This document shows, piece after piece, positions 16,129 through 24,247 of a DNA stretch of 64,000 nt (positions are counted from its first letter, which is position 1; each line of letters starts with the position of its first letter). The notes beneath the pieces were generated by a model, which saw only the letters and a program-made list of their open reading frames with translations, was not told the origin of the DNA and made no database searches. A program made the translations under genes and the position numbers. Source of the DNA: Niastella sp966212235 (GTDB lineage Bacteria; Bacteroidota; Bacteroidia; Chitinophagales; Chitinophagaceae); contig CBIHPP010000003.1 of NCBI GenBank assembly GCA_966212235.1, positions 372,001 through 436,000 on the forward strand, given 5' to 3'.

Positions 16129-17388
16129 ATGTCAACGTTCCTTTTTTTTATTGAAATCATATTCTTCTTTGGCCTTTCCGTGTATTGTATACTCAAAAAA
16201 AAGGAATGCAGTCTTTTTTATTTGCCGGTATTATTCTTTGTCGATAAAATTATTGGTACGCCCAATCCGGCCTTTTTGTTTTATGGATTATTAACCGTCA
16301 TTGTTTTATTGCTCTTAATGAAAGGCGGCTTGTTTTTCCGGAACAATATCTGGGCGATACTCCTGGCTATCTATTTTCTTGTTTTATTGACCAAATCGAG
16401 TAACCTGGTACTGATAAGACCGTATGCGTTCTCTGTTACCTGGTTGTTTATCCTGATACCGGTAATCCCTGCTATCTACCAAAAATTATCCAGGGAAGTT
16501 ATATTTAAAGAATTAAGCAATGCTTCGTTCCTGATACTGGTACTTTTTATAGCGAATGCCGTGGCTTCCACCATATATAAGTATGCGCCTACGGAGATGT
16601 ATGGATTCACATCGGGCATTTTATTTGGCAACCTGTGGGCTGCTGCATTCAATACACTGCCTATAGCCCTTTTCATAGTATTTATGAAAGGCGTCAGCGA
16701 ACGAAAGCTGCTTTATATAATGCTTTCCATTGTTTCATTTTTTTTCATCATGCTCACATTGCGGCGCACGGTTATGGGATTAAGCGCATTGGGCGGTGTT
16801 GTTGTATTGTTAACCATGATGAGCCGGCAGAAGGCAAAAATGGTAATGGTTACCGGGTGCCTGATCTTTGTAACAGGTTATTTTATCTATAACAATACCG
16901 ATTTTTTGCAGGAGTTCAAAGACAGAGTGGAACAACGAAAACTCGATGAACGGGAATTGACAGAAGAAAAACGCTTTATTGAATATTCCCTGATCTATGA
17001 TGATATGTTCGTGTACCATGCATATAGTCCGTTGTTTGGCTATGAATTATTTAACAGTGCCGGAAATTATGGCAGAGGCGTCCTGGACGAAAGAAGTCTG
17101 CATGGCGATATCCCCAACCTGATCCATTCAAGCGGACTGATAGGTCTGGCACTTTATCTTTTAATGACCATGACTGCATTCTGGCAGGCCATAAGAAATG
17201 CAAAACGTTATCAGGATATATTGATCGTTATTTTTTGTGGCCTCACTTTCCTGGTATATACCGTTACCGGCCGGTATACAGAAGTGGCTGCAACCCTGTT
17301 GTTATTTCTTGTATTGATGTTGCCGTTGGCACCTTTCGACTCCGCTCAGGACGACTTCGACTCCGCTCAGGACAAAAAAGAGTTATGA
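16129..17388 (+). CDS. Wzy-like O-antigen/exopolysaccharide polymerase
   Basis: A 419-residue inner-membrane protein with about 10-11 hydrophobic helices and one larger soluble loop (about residues 265-330, rich in charged residues, then DERSLHGDIPNLIHSSGLIGL), the layout of Wzy/O-antigen ligase proteins. Sequence conservation in this family is low, so the call rests on topology and on position between a flippase and glycosyltransferases. The last residues, FDSAQDDFDSAQDKKEL, are encoded by two copies of the R6 repeat and are not part of the enzyme fold. The stop overlaps the next start (ATGA). Confidence 0.78.
   Translation: MSTFLFFIEIIFFFGLSVYCILKKKECSLFYLPVLFFVDKIIGTPNPAFLFYGLLTVIVLLLLMKGGLFFRNNIWAILLAIYFLVLLTKSSNLVLIRPYAFSVTWLFILIPVIPAIYQKLSREVIFKELSNASFLILVLFIANAVASTIYKYAPTEMYGFTSGILFGNLWAAAFNTLPIALFIVFMKGVSERKLLYIMLSIVSFFFIMLTLRRTVMGLSALGGVVVLLTMMSRQKAKMVMVTGCLIFVTGYFIYNNTDFLQEFKDRVEQRKLDERELTEEKRFIEYSLIYDDMFVYHAYSPLFGYELFNSAGNYGRGVLDERSLHGDIPNLIHSSGLIGLALYLLMTMTAFWQAIRNAKRYQDILIVIFCGLTFLVYTVTGRYTEVAATLLLFLVLMLPLAPFDSAQDDFDSAQDKKEL
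17332..17373 (-). repeat. Two tandem R6 repeats (GTCCTGAGCGGAGTCGAA) inside the 3' end of the polymerase gene
   Basis: TTCGACTCCGCTCAGGAC occurs twice in a row at 17336-17353 and 17356-17373; read on the minus strand it matches CCTGAGCGAAGTCGAAGG at 32366-32385. It is translated as FDSAQD twice. Confidence 0.8.
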
Positions 17389-18845
17389 TCATAGAAAAAA
17401 CATTTGCTTCATCTAATTATGGCCAGGCCGAAATGCCGGGTTGCATAACCCGTGAATCGACTGAACTGCTTGCCGATCTGCTGCAGGCGAATGTTCGGTT
17501 TGTTCATTGGAAAGGGAATATGCACCTGCTAAGTTCGCTGGAAGGAAAAACAGATCTGGAGCTCCTGGTGCATCCCGGTGACCGCCGCCAGTTTGAAACG
17601 ATATTAAAAAAACGTGCTTATAAAAAGCTGCATTCCCAGCCCTGGAACCGGGTTCCGGCTAATGAGGATTGGCTTGGATTTGATTTTGATACCGGCAACC
17701 TGTTGCATTTGCATACCCACTATGATCTGGCTACGAAGATCACTTCTGGTAAGTACCTGCAATTGCCCTGGCTGGAGATCTATTTCAGCCATCTGAAAAC
17801 GGATGCGCTAACCGGATGGCCTATCCCAATCCCGGAACTGGAGACCATCGTGCTGCTTATACGCATCCATGCGAATTTGCTGTATGATAAACAGGAGATG
17901 CCGGTAAAGAAACAAAAGGAGTTGCGGATGCTGTTAAGCGAGGTTAAGGCGCAGCGCTTTCAGGACCTTTGCCAGGAATTGCAACTGAACGTGCCCGGTA
18001 ACCTGGATATTGAAATAAGCAATATCGTACAGGGTTACAGCAATGCAACCATCTTTCGTTTGTCCTCGTTGTTGTATCATCAGCTGCCAGGTTGTGTAAA
18101 AGCAAGCCAACCCATGCCCGCGCTAAAAACACTTTATTATAAATATTTTCTTAAGATTAACCGGTATGCTGGCCGGTTTACCGCTCCTGTTCAATTAAAG
18201 AAAACGGTTGCTGAAGGCGGTACCATCATGGCGCTGGTGGGCAGCGATGGATCGGGCAAAAGCACATTATGTAATGATTTAATCAAATGGCTGACCTTTA
18301 AAATAGACGCTCATTATTTTTATTTCGGCAAGCGGCCGTTCATCAAGAGCAATGGCCGGAAACTTTTTTCCAAAACAGGTTTTTTGTTCAACAACGTCAT
18401 TATTGCCAGGTACTTCAAAAAGCTGGCTGGTCATTTATTTTATATCGGGTTGATACAAAAAAAAATAAAAATGCTTCGGCTGGGCAAACGGTTAAGTAAA
18501 AAAAACAGCGTTGTGATCTGCGACCGGTTCCCGCAAAAAGATCTCATGGGGTATTTTGACGGCCCCGGATTACAGTCCAAAAGAAACACCTGGTTCCGTG
18601 GGCTCGAAATGAAACAATACAACAAGCTTGGCGCAACAGGGGCTGATGTTGTTTTCCGGTTGAATATCTCACCTGAGATCGCGAGCCGGCGTAAACCCGA
18701 ACATGATTACAACATGATTGAACAAAAATGTATGCATTTGTCCGGCATCTCCTTCGGGCAGGCCAAGGTGATTGATGTGGATGCGGGGCGGCCTTATGAG
18801 CAGGTGCTGTTAGAGATAAAAAGGAAGGTCTGGGAAAATTTGTAA
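17385..18845 (+). CDS. Fusion of a nucleotidyltransferase-like domain and a thymidylate kinase-like P-loop kinase
   Basis: I chose the ATG at 17385 (486 residues). It overlaps the polymerase stop as ATGA; an upstream TTG-initiated extension would only re-read the polymerase gene. The N-terminal half (VRFVHWKGNMHLL..GKTDLELLV, residues 38-62) resembles the uncharacterised nucleotidyltransferase family seen in polysaccharide loci, with Asp57 and Glu59 where two acidic residues are expected. The C-terminal half is a thymidylate kinase-like domain with Walker A GSDGSGKST at 286-294 and a DRFP motif at 380-383. The domain pair suggests phosphorylation of a sugar, lipid or polymer end rather than dTMP. 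The substrate is unknown. Confidence 0.72.
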   Translation: MIIEKTFASSNYGQAEMPGCITRESTELLADLLQANVRFVHWKGNMHLLSSLEGKTDLELLVHPGDRRQFETILKKRAYKKLHSQPWNRVPANEDWLGFDFDTGNLLHLHTHYDLATKITSGKYLQLPWLEIYFSHLKTDALTGWPIPIPELETIVLLIRIHANLLYDKQEMPVKKQKELRMLLSEVKAQRFQDLCQELQLNVPGNLDIEISNIVQGYSNATIFRLSSLLYHQLPGCVKASQPMPALKTLYYKYFLKINRYAGRFTAPVQLKKTVAEGGTIMALVGSDGSGKSTLCNDLIKWLTFKIDAHYFYFGKRPFIKSNGRKLFSKTGFLFNNVIIARYFKKLAGHLFYIGLIQKKIKMLRLGKRLSKKNSVVICDRFPQKDLMGYFDGPGLQSKRNTWFRGLEMKQYNKLGATGADVVFRLNISPEIASRRKPEHDYNMIEQKCMHLSGISFGQAKVIDVDAGRPYEQVLLEIKRKVWENL

Positions 18846-18861
18846 TCACAATAATTCGACG

Positions 18862-19701
18862 ATGAAGACAAAGATCATAGAAATAGTCGGTCCCCCCGGC
18901 GTTGGTAAATCAACTATTTACCAGTCGCTGTGCAAAACCTGGAAGCCCGGTTCCCCATGGGTATATCCGGATGTGCTCTTAACAGCCAAACCTGGTTTCT
19001 TTTCATTCAGAAAATGGCTGGTCTATAACCTGAGCCTGCTGCTGGGTAAAAAGTTAATAAAAACCGTTCCGGTTGATTACGGCGTGCGGTTTGCCGGGCA
19101 ACAACAGGGCCTCGCAAAATTCTGCTGGGAGTATCTGGCCGAAATACAATTTTACGAGGACAGGGACATCAATAAACGGTTCAGATCAACCTATTTTTTA
19201 TTCCGGACCTTTTGTATGTATCAGGCGATCCTTGAAAAAGCGCCTGCGAAACCCTGCATGATCGAGGAAGGATTTTTACAGAAATCATTTTTTGTAAGGG
19301 ATAAGGAAGCGGATGATCAACTGATCAATGAACTGCTGAATAATTATTTACAGCTGATACCATTGCCCTATGCCATCATTTATATGGATACGCCCGATAG
19401 CAAGGAGATCGTAAAGCGGTTGCGTGGCCGCAGCAAGACCATCGTTTCGCACTACGGCATAGACGACACCGCATTGCAGCGGGATGTAGAAAGGTGGCGG
19501 CATGCACAGCAAAAGGTCCTTGAGATATTAAAGAAGGCTGGCGTACTGATCGTACAAATAAATGGCATGGCGCCTGTAAAGGAAAATGTTACCATTATAA
19601 AAAAACTACTGAAAGAAATAGATGATGCCCGGGAAGGCAGTCCTGCGAACCCGGTGGATGGATCGATACGGAATCCATTGGAAGTGCCAGTCGTACAATA
19701 A
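18862..19701 (+). CDS. P-loop kinase of unknown substrate
   Basis: A 279-residue cytosolic protein with an N-terminal Walker A motif, GPPGVGKST, at residues 10-18, preceded by the beta strand TKIIEIV. A basic helical region follows, then MIEEGFLQKSF (a possible Walker B-like strand) and YMDTPDSKEIVKRLRGRSK, resembling the nucleotide-monophosphate kinase lid with its arginines. No named family can be assigned. It lies 16 bases after the kinase fusion gene and before glycosyltransferases, so it probably phosphorylates an intermediate of the same pathway. The last 25 residues look unstructured. Confidence 0.65.
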   Translation: MKTKIIEIVGPPGVGKSTIYQSLCKTWKPGSPWVYPDVLLTAKPGFFSFRKWLVYNLSLLLGKKLIKTVPVDYGVRFAGQQQGLAKFCWEYLAEIQFYEDRDINKRFRSTYFLFRTFCMYQAILEKAPAKPCMIEEGFLQKSFFVRDKEADDQLINELLNNYLQLIPLPYAIIYMDTPDSKEIVKRLRGRSKTIVSHYGIDDTALQRDVERWRHAQQKVLEILKKAGVLIVQINGMAPVKENVTIIKKLLKEIDDAREGSPANPVDGSIRNPLEVPVVQ

Positions 19702-19741
19702 ATGAATTTTTATCTCACAACTTTCACAATCTTATTAAGCA

Positions 19742-20926
19742 ATGGCGAGGTTTCTGTTTTATGATGATAAGCTCATCAACCTGATGCTGCAGGATGAAAA
19801 GCCTTGCGGCGGCTCAGCCGTTCAAACCTATGGTTGGATCAGGGGGCTGATGGAAGAAGGGCAGGAGGTATATGTAATGACCGACATCCCGGCGGGCCAG
19901 GATAAAAAGGGGCTCAAAAACGAATGCCGAAATATGAAGCTGGTCCCCATGTACGATAACAAAAAAGGCGTGCGCTGGCTTCGTTGGTTGTATTACCGTT
20001 TGCCTTATACGTATAAAAAACTAAAAGCAGTAAAGCCTGATTATATCTATGTGAGCATACCCGGGTGGACTTCAACCCTGATCGGGATCATCTGTTACTG
20101 GTTAAAGATTAAATTTATTCAACGAATATCCAATGACAACCAGTTGGATAAACGTTTTCGGAAAGATCATTCCATGATCCACCAGTTTTTTTTGAAACTG
20201 GGCCTCAGGCTATCCCATCATGTTTTATGTCAGAATAATTTTCAGCTACACGTTGTCAGGGAAAAATATCCCGGTAAATCGGTTATCAAATTAACCAACC
20301 CGCTTTATTTAAAATATCAGTCAGCGGATGGCGTGTTTTGTTCAAGACGCTATATTGCCTGGGTGGGCATTTACCGGCACCAGAAGAACCTGAAACTTTT
20401 ATATCAGGTTGCCAGTATTTTAAAAAGAGAACAATTTGTTATTGCCGGAAAAGAAGGGGCGAATTGCGACCCCGAAACCCGTTTGTACCTGGAAAAATTA
20501 AAACAATTGCCGAACGTACATTTTTCCGGGTTTCTGCAACGGCACCAGGTACTACCTTTTTTAGCGAATGCCCGGTTTTTATTGAACACGTCACATCATG
20601 AAGGTTTCAGTAATACATTCCTGGAAGCATGGTCGGTAGGAACGCCCGTTATCTCAGGCGTACAGGTTAACCCCGATTCAATTATTTCTAAACACGATTT
20701 GGGGATCATTTATAATGATGTATTTGATCTGTGCAAACAATATGCTGCGGTAACGCCCGAACTGTATCAACTGCTGTCGGGGAATGCCAGGGAATATGTA
20801 ACGCAACATCACGGGTACAGGTTGCTGGCCGCGAAGCTGCTCAGGTATCTTTCAGCAACCGATAAGATCATTTCCGGCCCTACGCCTTACTTGTCAAATC
20901 ATATAAAGATAATTTCCGGAACATGA
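19742..20926 (+). CDS. Glycosyltransferase family 4-like
   Basis: A 394-residue GT-B glycosyltransferase. The N-terminal domain begins MARFLFYDDKLINLML with CGGSAVQTYGWIRGL, a pattern typical of GT4 acceptor domains. The donor domain has WVGIYRHQKNLKLLYQVA and NTSHHEGFSNTFLEAWSVGTPVI, containing the retaining E-x7-E motif. It overlaps the following gene by four bases (ATGA at 20923), so the two are translationally coupled. Sugar specificity is unknown. Confidence 0.87.
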   Translation: MARFLFYDDKLINLMLQDEKPCGGSAVQTYGWIRGLMEEGQEVYVMTDIPAGQDKKGLKNECRNMKLVPMYDNKKGVRWLRWLYYRLPYTYKKLKAVKPDYIYVSIPGWTSTLIGIICYWLKIKFIQRISNDNQLDKRFRKDHSMIHQFFLKLGLRLSHHVLCQNNFQLHVVREKYPGKSVIKLTNPLYLKYQSADGVFCSRRYIAWVGIYRHQKNLKLLYQVASILKREQFVIAGKEGANCDPETRLYLEKLKQLPNVHFSGFLQRHQVLPFLANARFLLNTSHHEGFSNTFLEAWSVGTPVISGVQVNPDSIISKHDLGIIYNDVFDLCKQYAAVTPELYQLLSGNAREYVTQHHGYRLLAAKLLRYLSATDKIISGPTPYLSNHIKIISGT

Positions 20927-22134
20927 GACTGAATTATCAAAAAACACGGATCCTTTTTTTTATCGGCAGTTTCAAAGGAGGCGGAAAAGAACGGCGACTG
21001 GTTGAACTGCTTTCTTACCTGTCGGGTACAAACCGGTATGAGTTAATGGTCGTGGTCACCGATCCCATTGTCGACTATTCCGTTTTGTATAACCTGAATA
21101 TAACTTACCAGGTTATTTCGAAGAAATGGAAAAGGAGCGACCCCACTGTATTGTACAGGTTCTATAAGATCTGTCATCAATTCAAACCACACCTTATTCA
21201 TACCTGGGGCCGGATGCAATCATTTTATGCACTGCCGGCCGTTATTCGCCAGGGGATTCCATTGGTAAATGGGCAAATCACTTCTGCTCCGCCTAACGCC
21301 GCCAGGTGGTCGTTCAAAAGGATCGTTGATCGCATCAATTTTAATTTTTCAAGCGTTATTCTTTCCAACTCGCGGGCAGGGATAGATGCTTACAACCCGC
21401 CGCAAAAAAAAGCAAAAATAATTTATAACGGCGTTAATCCTGACCGTTTCGATAACCTGCCTTCACCGGAAGAGGTAAGAGCAAAATACGGGATCAAAAC
21501 ACCGTTTGCCGTGATAATGGTAGCCACTTTTTCGCCCAACAAGGATCACCTTTTATTTTTCAACATGGCAAAACAAATTACCGGGGTAAGAGATGACATC
21601 ACATTTATTGCAGCAGGTGATGACTGCAGAGACCAATCTACCGTGAAACGGTTTCGTAAACTGATTAACCGGAATCCGCGGATAATACTTACCGGAAGGA
21701 TCCAGGATGTGGAAGCATTGGTCAATTGCTGCACCATCGGGGTGCTCTTTTCCAATAAGGCAGTACACGGTGAGGGCATTTCAAACGCCGTCATGGAATA
21801 TATGAGCCTTGGCAAGCCGGTGATAGCCAATGATGCCGGAGGAACAAAAGAAATAGTGTATCACAATGTAAATGGTTACCTGGTGACCCGGCAATCGGAA
21901 AGTGAAATGATCACGATGATCACGGAATTGATTGATAACCCCGAAAAACGGGCTGCTTTTGGCAAGGCGGGGCGACAGATCATTGAAGCATCTTTTTCGC
22001 TCGATAAAATGGGAAAAGCATTTGAGAAAACCTACGAGGAGGTCAGAAGCAGGAAGTATGAAGCAGGAAGCAGGAAATACGAAGTAGGAGGCATGAAGTA
22101 TGAAGTAGGAAATGCGCACCGGAAACCTATATGA
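20923..22134 (+). CDS. Glycosyltransferase family 4-like with a repeat-encoded C-terminal tail
   Basis: A 403-residue GT4-type enzyme. It starts RILFFIGSFKGGGKERRLVELL and has the donor-site segment GEGISNAVMEYMSLGKPVIANDAGGTKEIV (E-x7-E). The fold should end near residue 375 (YEEVRSR). The remaining tail reads RKYEAGSRKYEVGGMKYEVG, three degenerate copies of a K-Y-E-x-G unit encoded by the purine-rich tandem repeat at 22056-22125. The gene overlaps the upstream glycosyltransferase by four bases. Its stop at 22132-22134 lies 22 bases before the next chosen start. Confidence 0.87.
   Translation: MRLNYQKTRILFFIGSFKGGGKERRLVELLSYLSGTNRYELMVVVTDPIVDYSVLYNLNITYQVISKKWKRSDPTVLYRFYKICHQFKPHLIHTWGRMQSFYALPAVIRQGIPLVNGQITSAPPNAARWSFKRIVDRINFNFSSVILSNSRAGIDAYNPPQKKAKIIYNGVNPDRFDNLPSPEEVRAKYGIKTPFAVIMVATFSPNKDHLLFFNMAKQITGVRDDITFIAAGDDCRDQSTVKRFRKLINRNPRIILTGRIQDVEALVNCCTIGVLFSNKAVHGEGISNAVMEYMSLGKPVIANDAGGTKEIVYHNVNGYLVTRQSESEMITMITELIDNPEKRAAFGKAGRQIIEASFSLDKMGKAFEKTYEEVRSRKYEAGSRKYEVGGMKYEVGNAHRKPI
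22056..22125 (+). repeat. Purine-rich tandem repeat (R4: AGGAAGTATGAAGCAGGAAG)
   Basis: Degenerate units of AGNAGGAAGTATGAAGTAGG repeat about three times at the 3' end of the glycosyltransferase gene and are translated in frame. Confidence 0.75.
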
Positions 22135-22156
22135 ACATTTTATTCAACCAGGCTTT

Positions 22157-23185
22157 ATGAAAGTACTATTCGTGTGCAGCGGTAACAGCAAAGATTTCGA
22201 CATCATTCCTTTCATTAAGGAGCAGGGTGAATCATTGCAAGAGGAAGGGGTAGTGGTAGATTATTACCCGGTTGTGGGAAAAGGGCTGTGGGGTTATGTA
22301 AAAGCCGGTCTCCATCTTCGCAAACTACTGCGGAAAAAGCAGTATGACCTTATTCATGCACACTTCATCTATTGCGGTTGGTCGGCGCTTATAGGCGCAG
22401 GAAGAAAAATACCCGTCGTATTGTCGTTAATGGGCAGCGATGCCAATGGTGAGTATAAAGGGAAAAACAAAGTGGTTTTAAGCAGCAGGATCTCCTCGTT
22501 GCTGACCTGGTTCATACAGCCTTTTGTAAAAGCCATTATTTCAAAATCATCCAACATAGAAGCATCAGTATACCTGAAAAAAAGATCTTTCATTATTCCC
22601 AACGGCGTAAATATGGAAAAGTTCAGGCCCTTTCCGCATGCATTGGGGCACACTGAAAAAACGAAAGTCTTGTTCCTCGCCAGTAAAACCAAAGCTGGAA
22701 AAAATTTCCCGCTGGTGCAGGCTGCCATGGAACAATTGAACGGGCAGCAGGTAGAACTGGTTTGTCCTTACCCGGTGAATCATATAGATGTGCCGCGTTA
22801 TTTGAATGAAGCGGATGTGTTGGTGTTCCCTTCCTTTATGGAGGGCTCGCCGAATGTAATTAAAGAAGCGATGGCCTGTAATTGTCCCATTGTATCAACC
22901 GATGTAGGCGATGTGCGCTGGGTTCTGGGCGAAACGAAAGGTTGTTATCTCGCCTCGTTCGATCCGGCGGATTTTGCGAAAAAAATTGAAGGGGCTATTC
23001 ATTTTTCGCAGACTGTTGGCAGAACCAAAGGAAGGCAACGCATCGTGGCGCTTGGCCTCGACATGAACACCGTTGCGAAGCGGATTATGGCAGTTTATAA
23101 ATACACCCTGAAACAGCGGATCGTCAAACGTGAGACCGAAAAACGTGAAACGGCAAACGCGAAACGGCAAACTTTATCACATTAG
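22157..23185 (+). CDS. Glycosyltransferase family 4-like with a repeat-encoded C-terminal tail
   Basis: I chose the ATG at 22157 (MKVLFVCSGNSKDFDIIPFI) because this is the usual GT-B N-terminus; an ATG at 22112 would overlap the previous gene. About 342 residues. The donor domain has VLFLASKTKAGKNFPLVQAA and FPSFMEGSPNVIKEAMACNCPIVSTDVGD, the E-x7-E motif of GT4. The terminal residues, RETEKRETANAKRQTLSH, are encoded by the low-complexity repeat at 23128-23172 and look like read-through of an intergenic repeat. Sugar specificity is unknown. Confidence 0.86.
   Translation: MKVLFVCSGNSKDFDIIPFIKEQGESLQEEGVVVDYYPVVGKGLWGYVKAGLHLRKLLRKKQYDLIHAHFIYCGWSALIGAGRKIPVVLSLMGSDANGEYKGKNKVVLSSRISSLLTWFIQPFVKAIISKSSNIEASVYLKKRSFIIPNGVNMEKFRPFPHALGHTEKTKVLFLASKTKAGKNFPLVQAAMEQLNGQQVELVCPYPVNHIDVPRYLNEADVLVFPSFMEGSPNVIKEAMACNCPIVSTDVGDVRWVLGETKGCYLASFDPADFAKKIEGAIHFSQTVGRTKGRQRIVALGLDMNTVAKRIMAVYKYTLKQRIVKRETEKRETANAKRQTLSH
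23128..23172 (+). repeat. Low-complexity repeat (R5: AAACGTGAAACGGCAAACGCG)
   Basis: CGTGA[A/G]AC and CGCGAAACGGCAAA words repeat at the very 3' end of the glycosyltransferase gene; related in composition to the AACGC words of family R1. Confidence 0.55.
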
Positions 23186-23190
23186 CATTT

Positions 23191-23235
23191 GGGACTTTGT
23201 TTTTTGGTTCTTGTGATTTGTTATTTGAAATTTCA
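23191..23235 (+). repeat. Simple interspersed repeat, family R3, second copy
   Basis: TTTTGGTTCTTGTGATTTG then TTATTTGAAATTT, matching the repeat at 16090-16114 before the polymerase gene and occupying the whole intergenic gap here. Confidence 0.7.
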
Positions 23236-23242
23236 ACAGTTT

Positions 23243-24247
23243 ATGAAGAAGCGTCTTAGAAACTTTCTTGGTTACCTGGTAGCGAATACGTTCATCATGA
23301 CAGGCATGGTAAGGTATGCCACAAAACGAGCGTTGAATACAAAATGTATTCTGGCGCTTTATTTTCATAAGCCTGGAAAAATGGAGTTTGAATTTTGTAT
23401 AAAGTGGTTGAAAAAAAAGGGATTCCGGTTTTTAAGTCCCCATGATCTTGAAAAGATCATAAATGAGGCATTGCCATTCCCCAAAGGCGCGGTGTTGCTT
23501 ACGGTGGATGATGGATGGCAATCCAATATCACCAACGTAGTGGAGGTGGCCAACCGGTATAAAGTACCCGTAACCATTTTTGTGGCCACTACGCCAACGG
23601 AAGAGGGTCCTTATTGGTGGTCGTATATAGAACAGGCAAAACAGCGGGGGATAACAAGTCCTTCCAAAAAAGCAATGAAAAAGATGCCGGAAGAAATACG
23701 GCTCGATATACTACAGGATATAAAAAAGAAAATTTATCCCGGTAGGGACGCGATGACGATTGACCAGGTTAAATCAATTGCAGCATCGCCGTATGTTACC
23801 ATTGGCGCACATACACAAACGCATCCGATCCTTATCAATTGCCCCGAGAAACAGGTGTATGAAGAATTGCGCCTGTCGCGCCTGAAGCTGGAGGCCTGGA
23901 CGGGTAAGGAAGTGGTGTATTTTGCTTATCCGAATGGCGATTACGGCCACCGCGAAATAAAAATACTGGAGACCTTGCAATACAGGCTGGCTTTTTCGTC
24001 GACCCCCGGCTACCTGACGCCGGAATTGCTGAAAGATCATTTTACATTGCCCCGGTTCGGTTTCCTGGAAGGCGCTTCGCTGGCAGAAAATATCTGCCGC
24101 ATTACCGGTGTATGGCAACCGATCATGCTGAAATTGCCCTACCACAATGCCACGGGTTCAAAAGCGAAAAAAAGCTCCTGGCTGAAAAACATCCTGTACG
24201 ATGCGCTGCATGTGCATGATATTGATAACAGCACGCATACATTATGA
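23243..24247 (+). CDS. Polysaccharide deacetylase family protein (NodB-like, CE4)
   Basis: The ATG at 23243 gives MKKRLRNFLGYLVAN; the earlier possible start at 23189 lies in repeat DNA. About 334 residues. The NodB homology domain has TVDDGWQSN, with the Asp-Asp pair (TFDDG in most relatives), and the metal-binding GAHTQTHP (H-x3-H). YFAYPNGDYGHRE and the terminal barrel follow. These enzymes remove N- or O-acetyl groups from polysaccharides using a divalent metal. The N-terminal hydrophobic segment could be a membrane anchor. The gene overlaps the next one by four bases. Confidence 0.83.
   Translation: MKKRLRNFLGYLVANTFIMTGMVRYATKRALNTKCILALYFHKPGKMEFEFCIKWLKKKGFRFLSPHDLEKIINEALPFPKGAVLLTVDDGWQSNITNVVEVANRYKVPVTIFVATTPTEEGPYWWSYIEQAKQRGITSPSKKAMKKMPEEIRLDILQDIKKKIYPGRDAMTIDQVKSIAASPYVTIGAHTQTHPILINCPEKQVYEELRLSRLKLEAWTGKEVVYFAYPNGDYGHREIKILETLQYRLAFSSTPGYLTPELLKDHFTLPRFGFLEGASLAENICRITGVWQPIMLKLPYHNATGSKAKKSSWLKNILYDALHVHDIDNSTHTL

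Noticed and set aside
17235..17384. TTG-initiated upstream extension of the kinase fusion gene
   Set aside because: It only re-reads the polymerase gene and the R6 repeats in another frame; the ATG at 17385 overlaps the polymerase stop in the usual ATGA manner.
16129..17388. O-antigen ligase (WaaL) rather than polymerase
   Set aside because: The two share topology, but the gene lies with flippase, OPX and BY-kinase genes of a Wzx/Wzy exopolysaccharide locus, so polymerase is preferred; sequence alone cannot exclude ligase.
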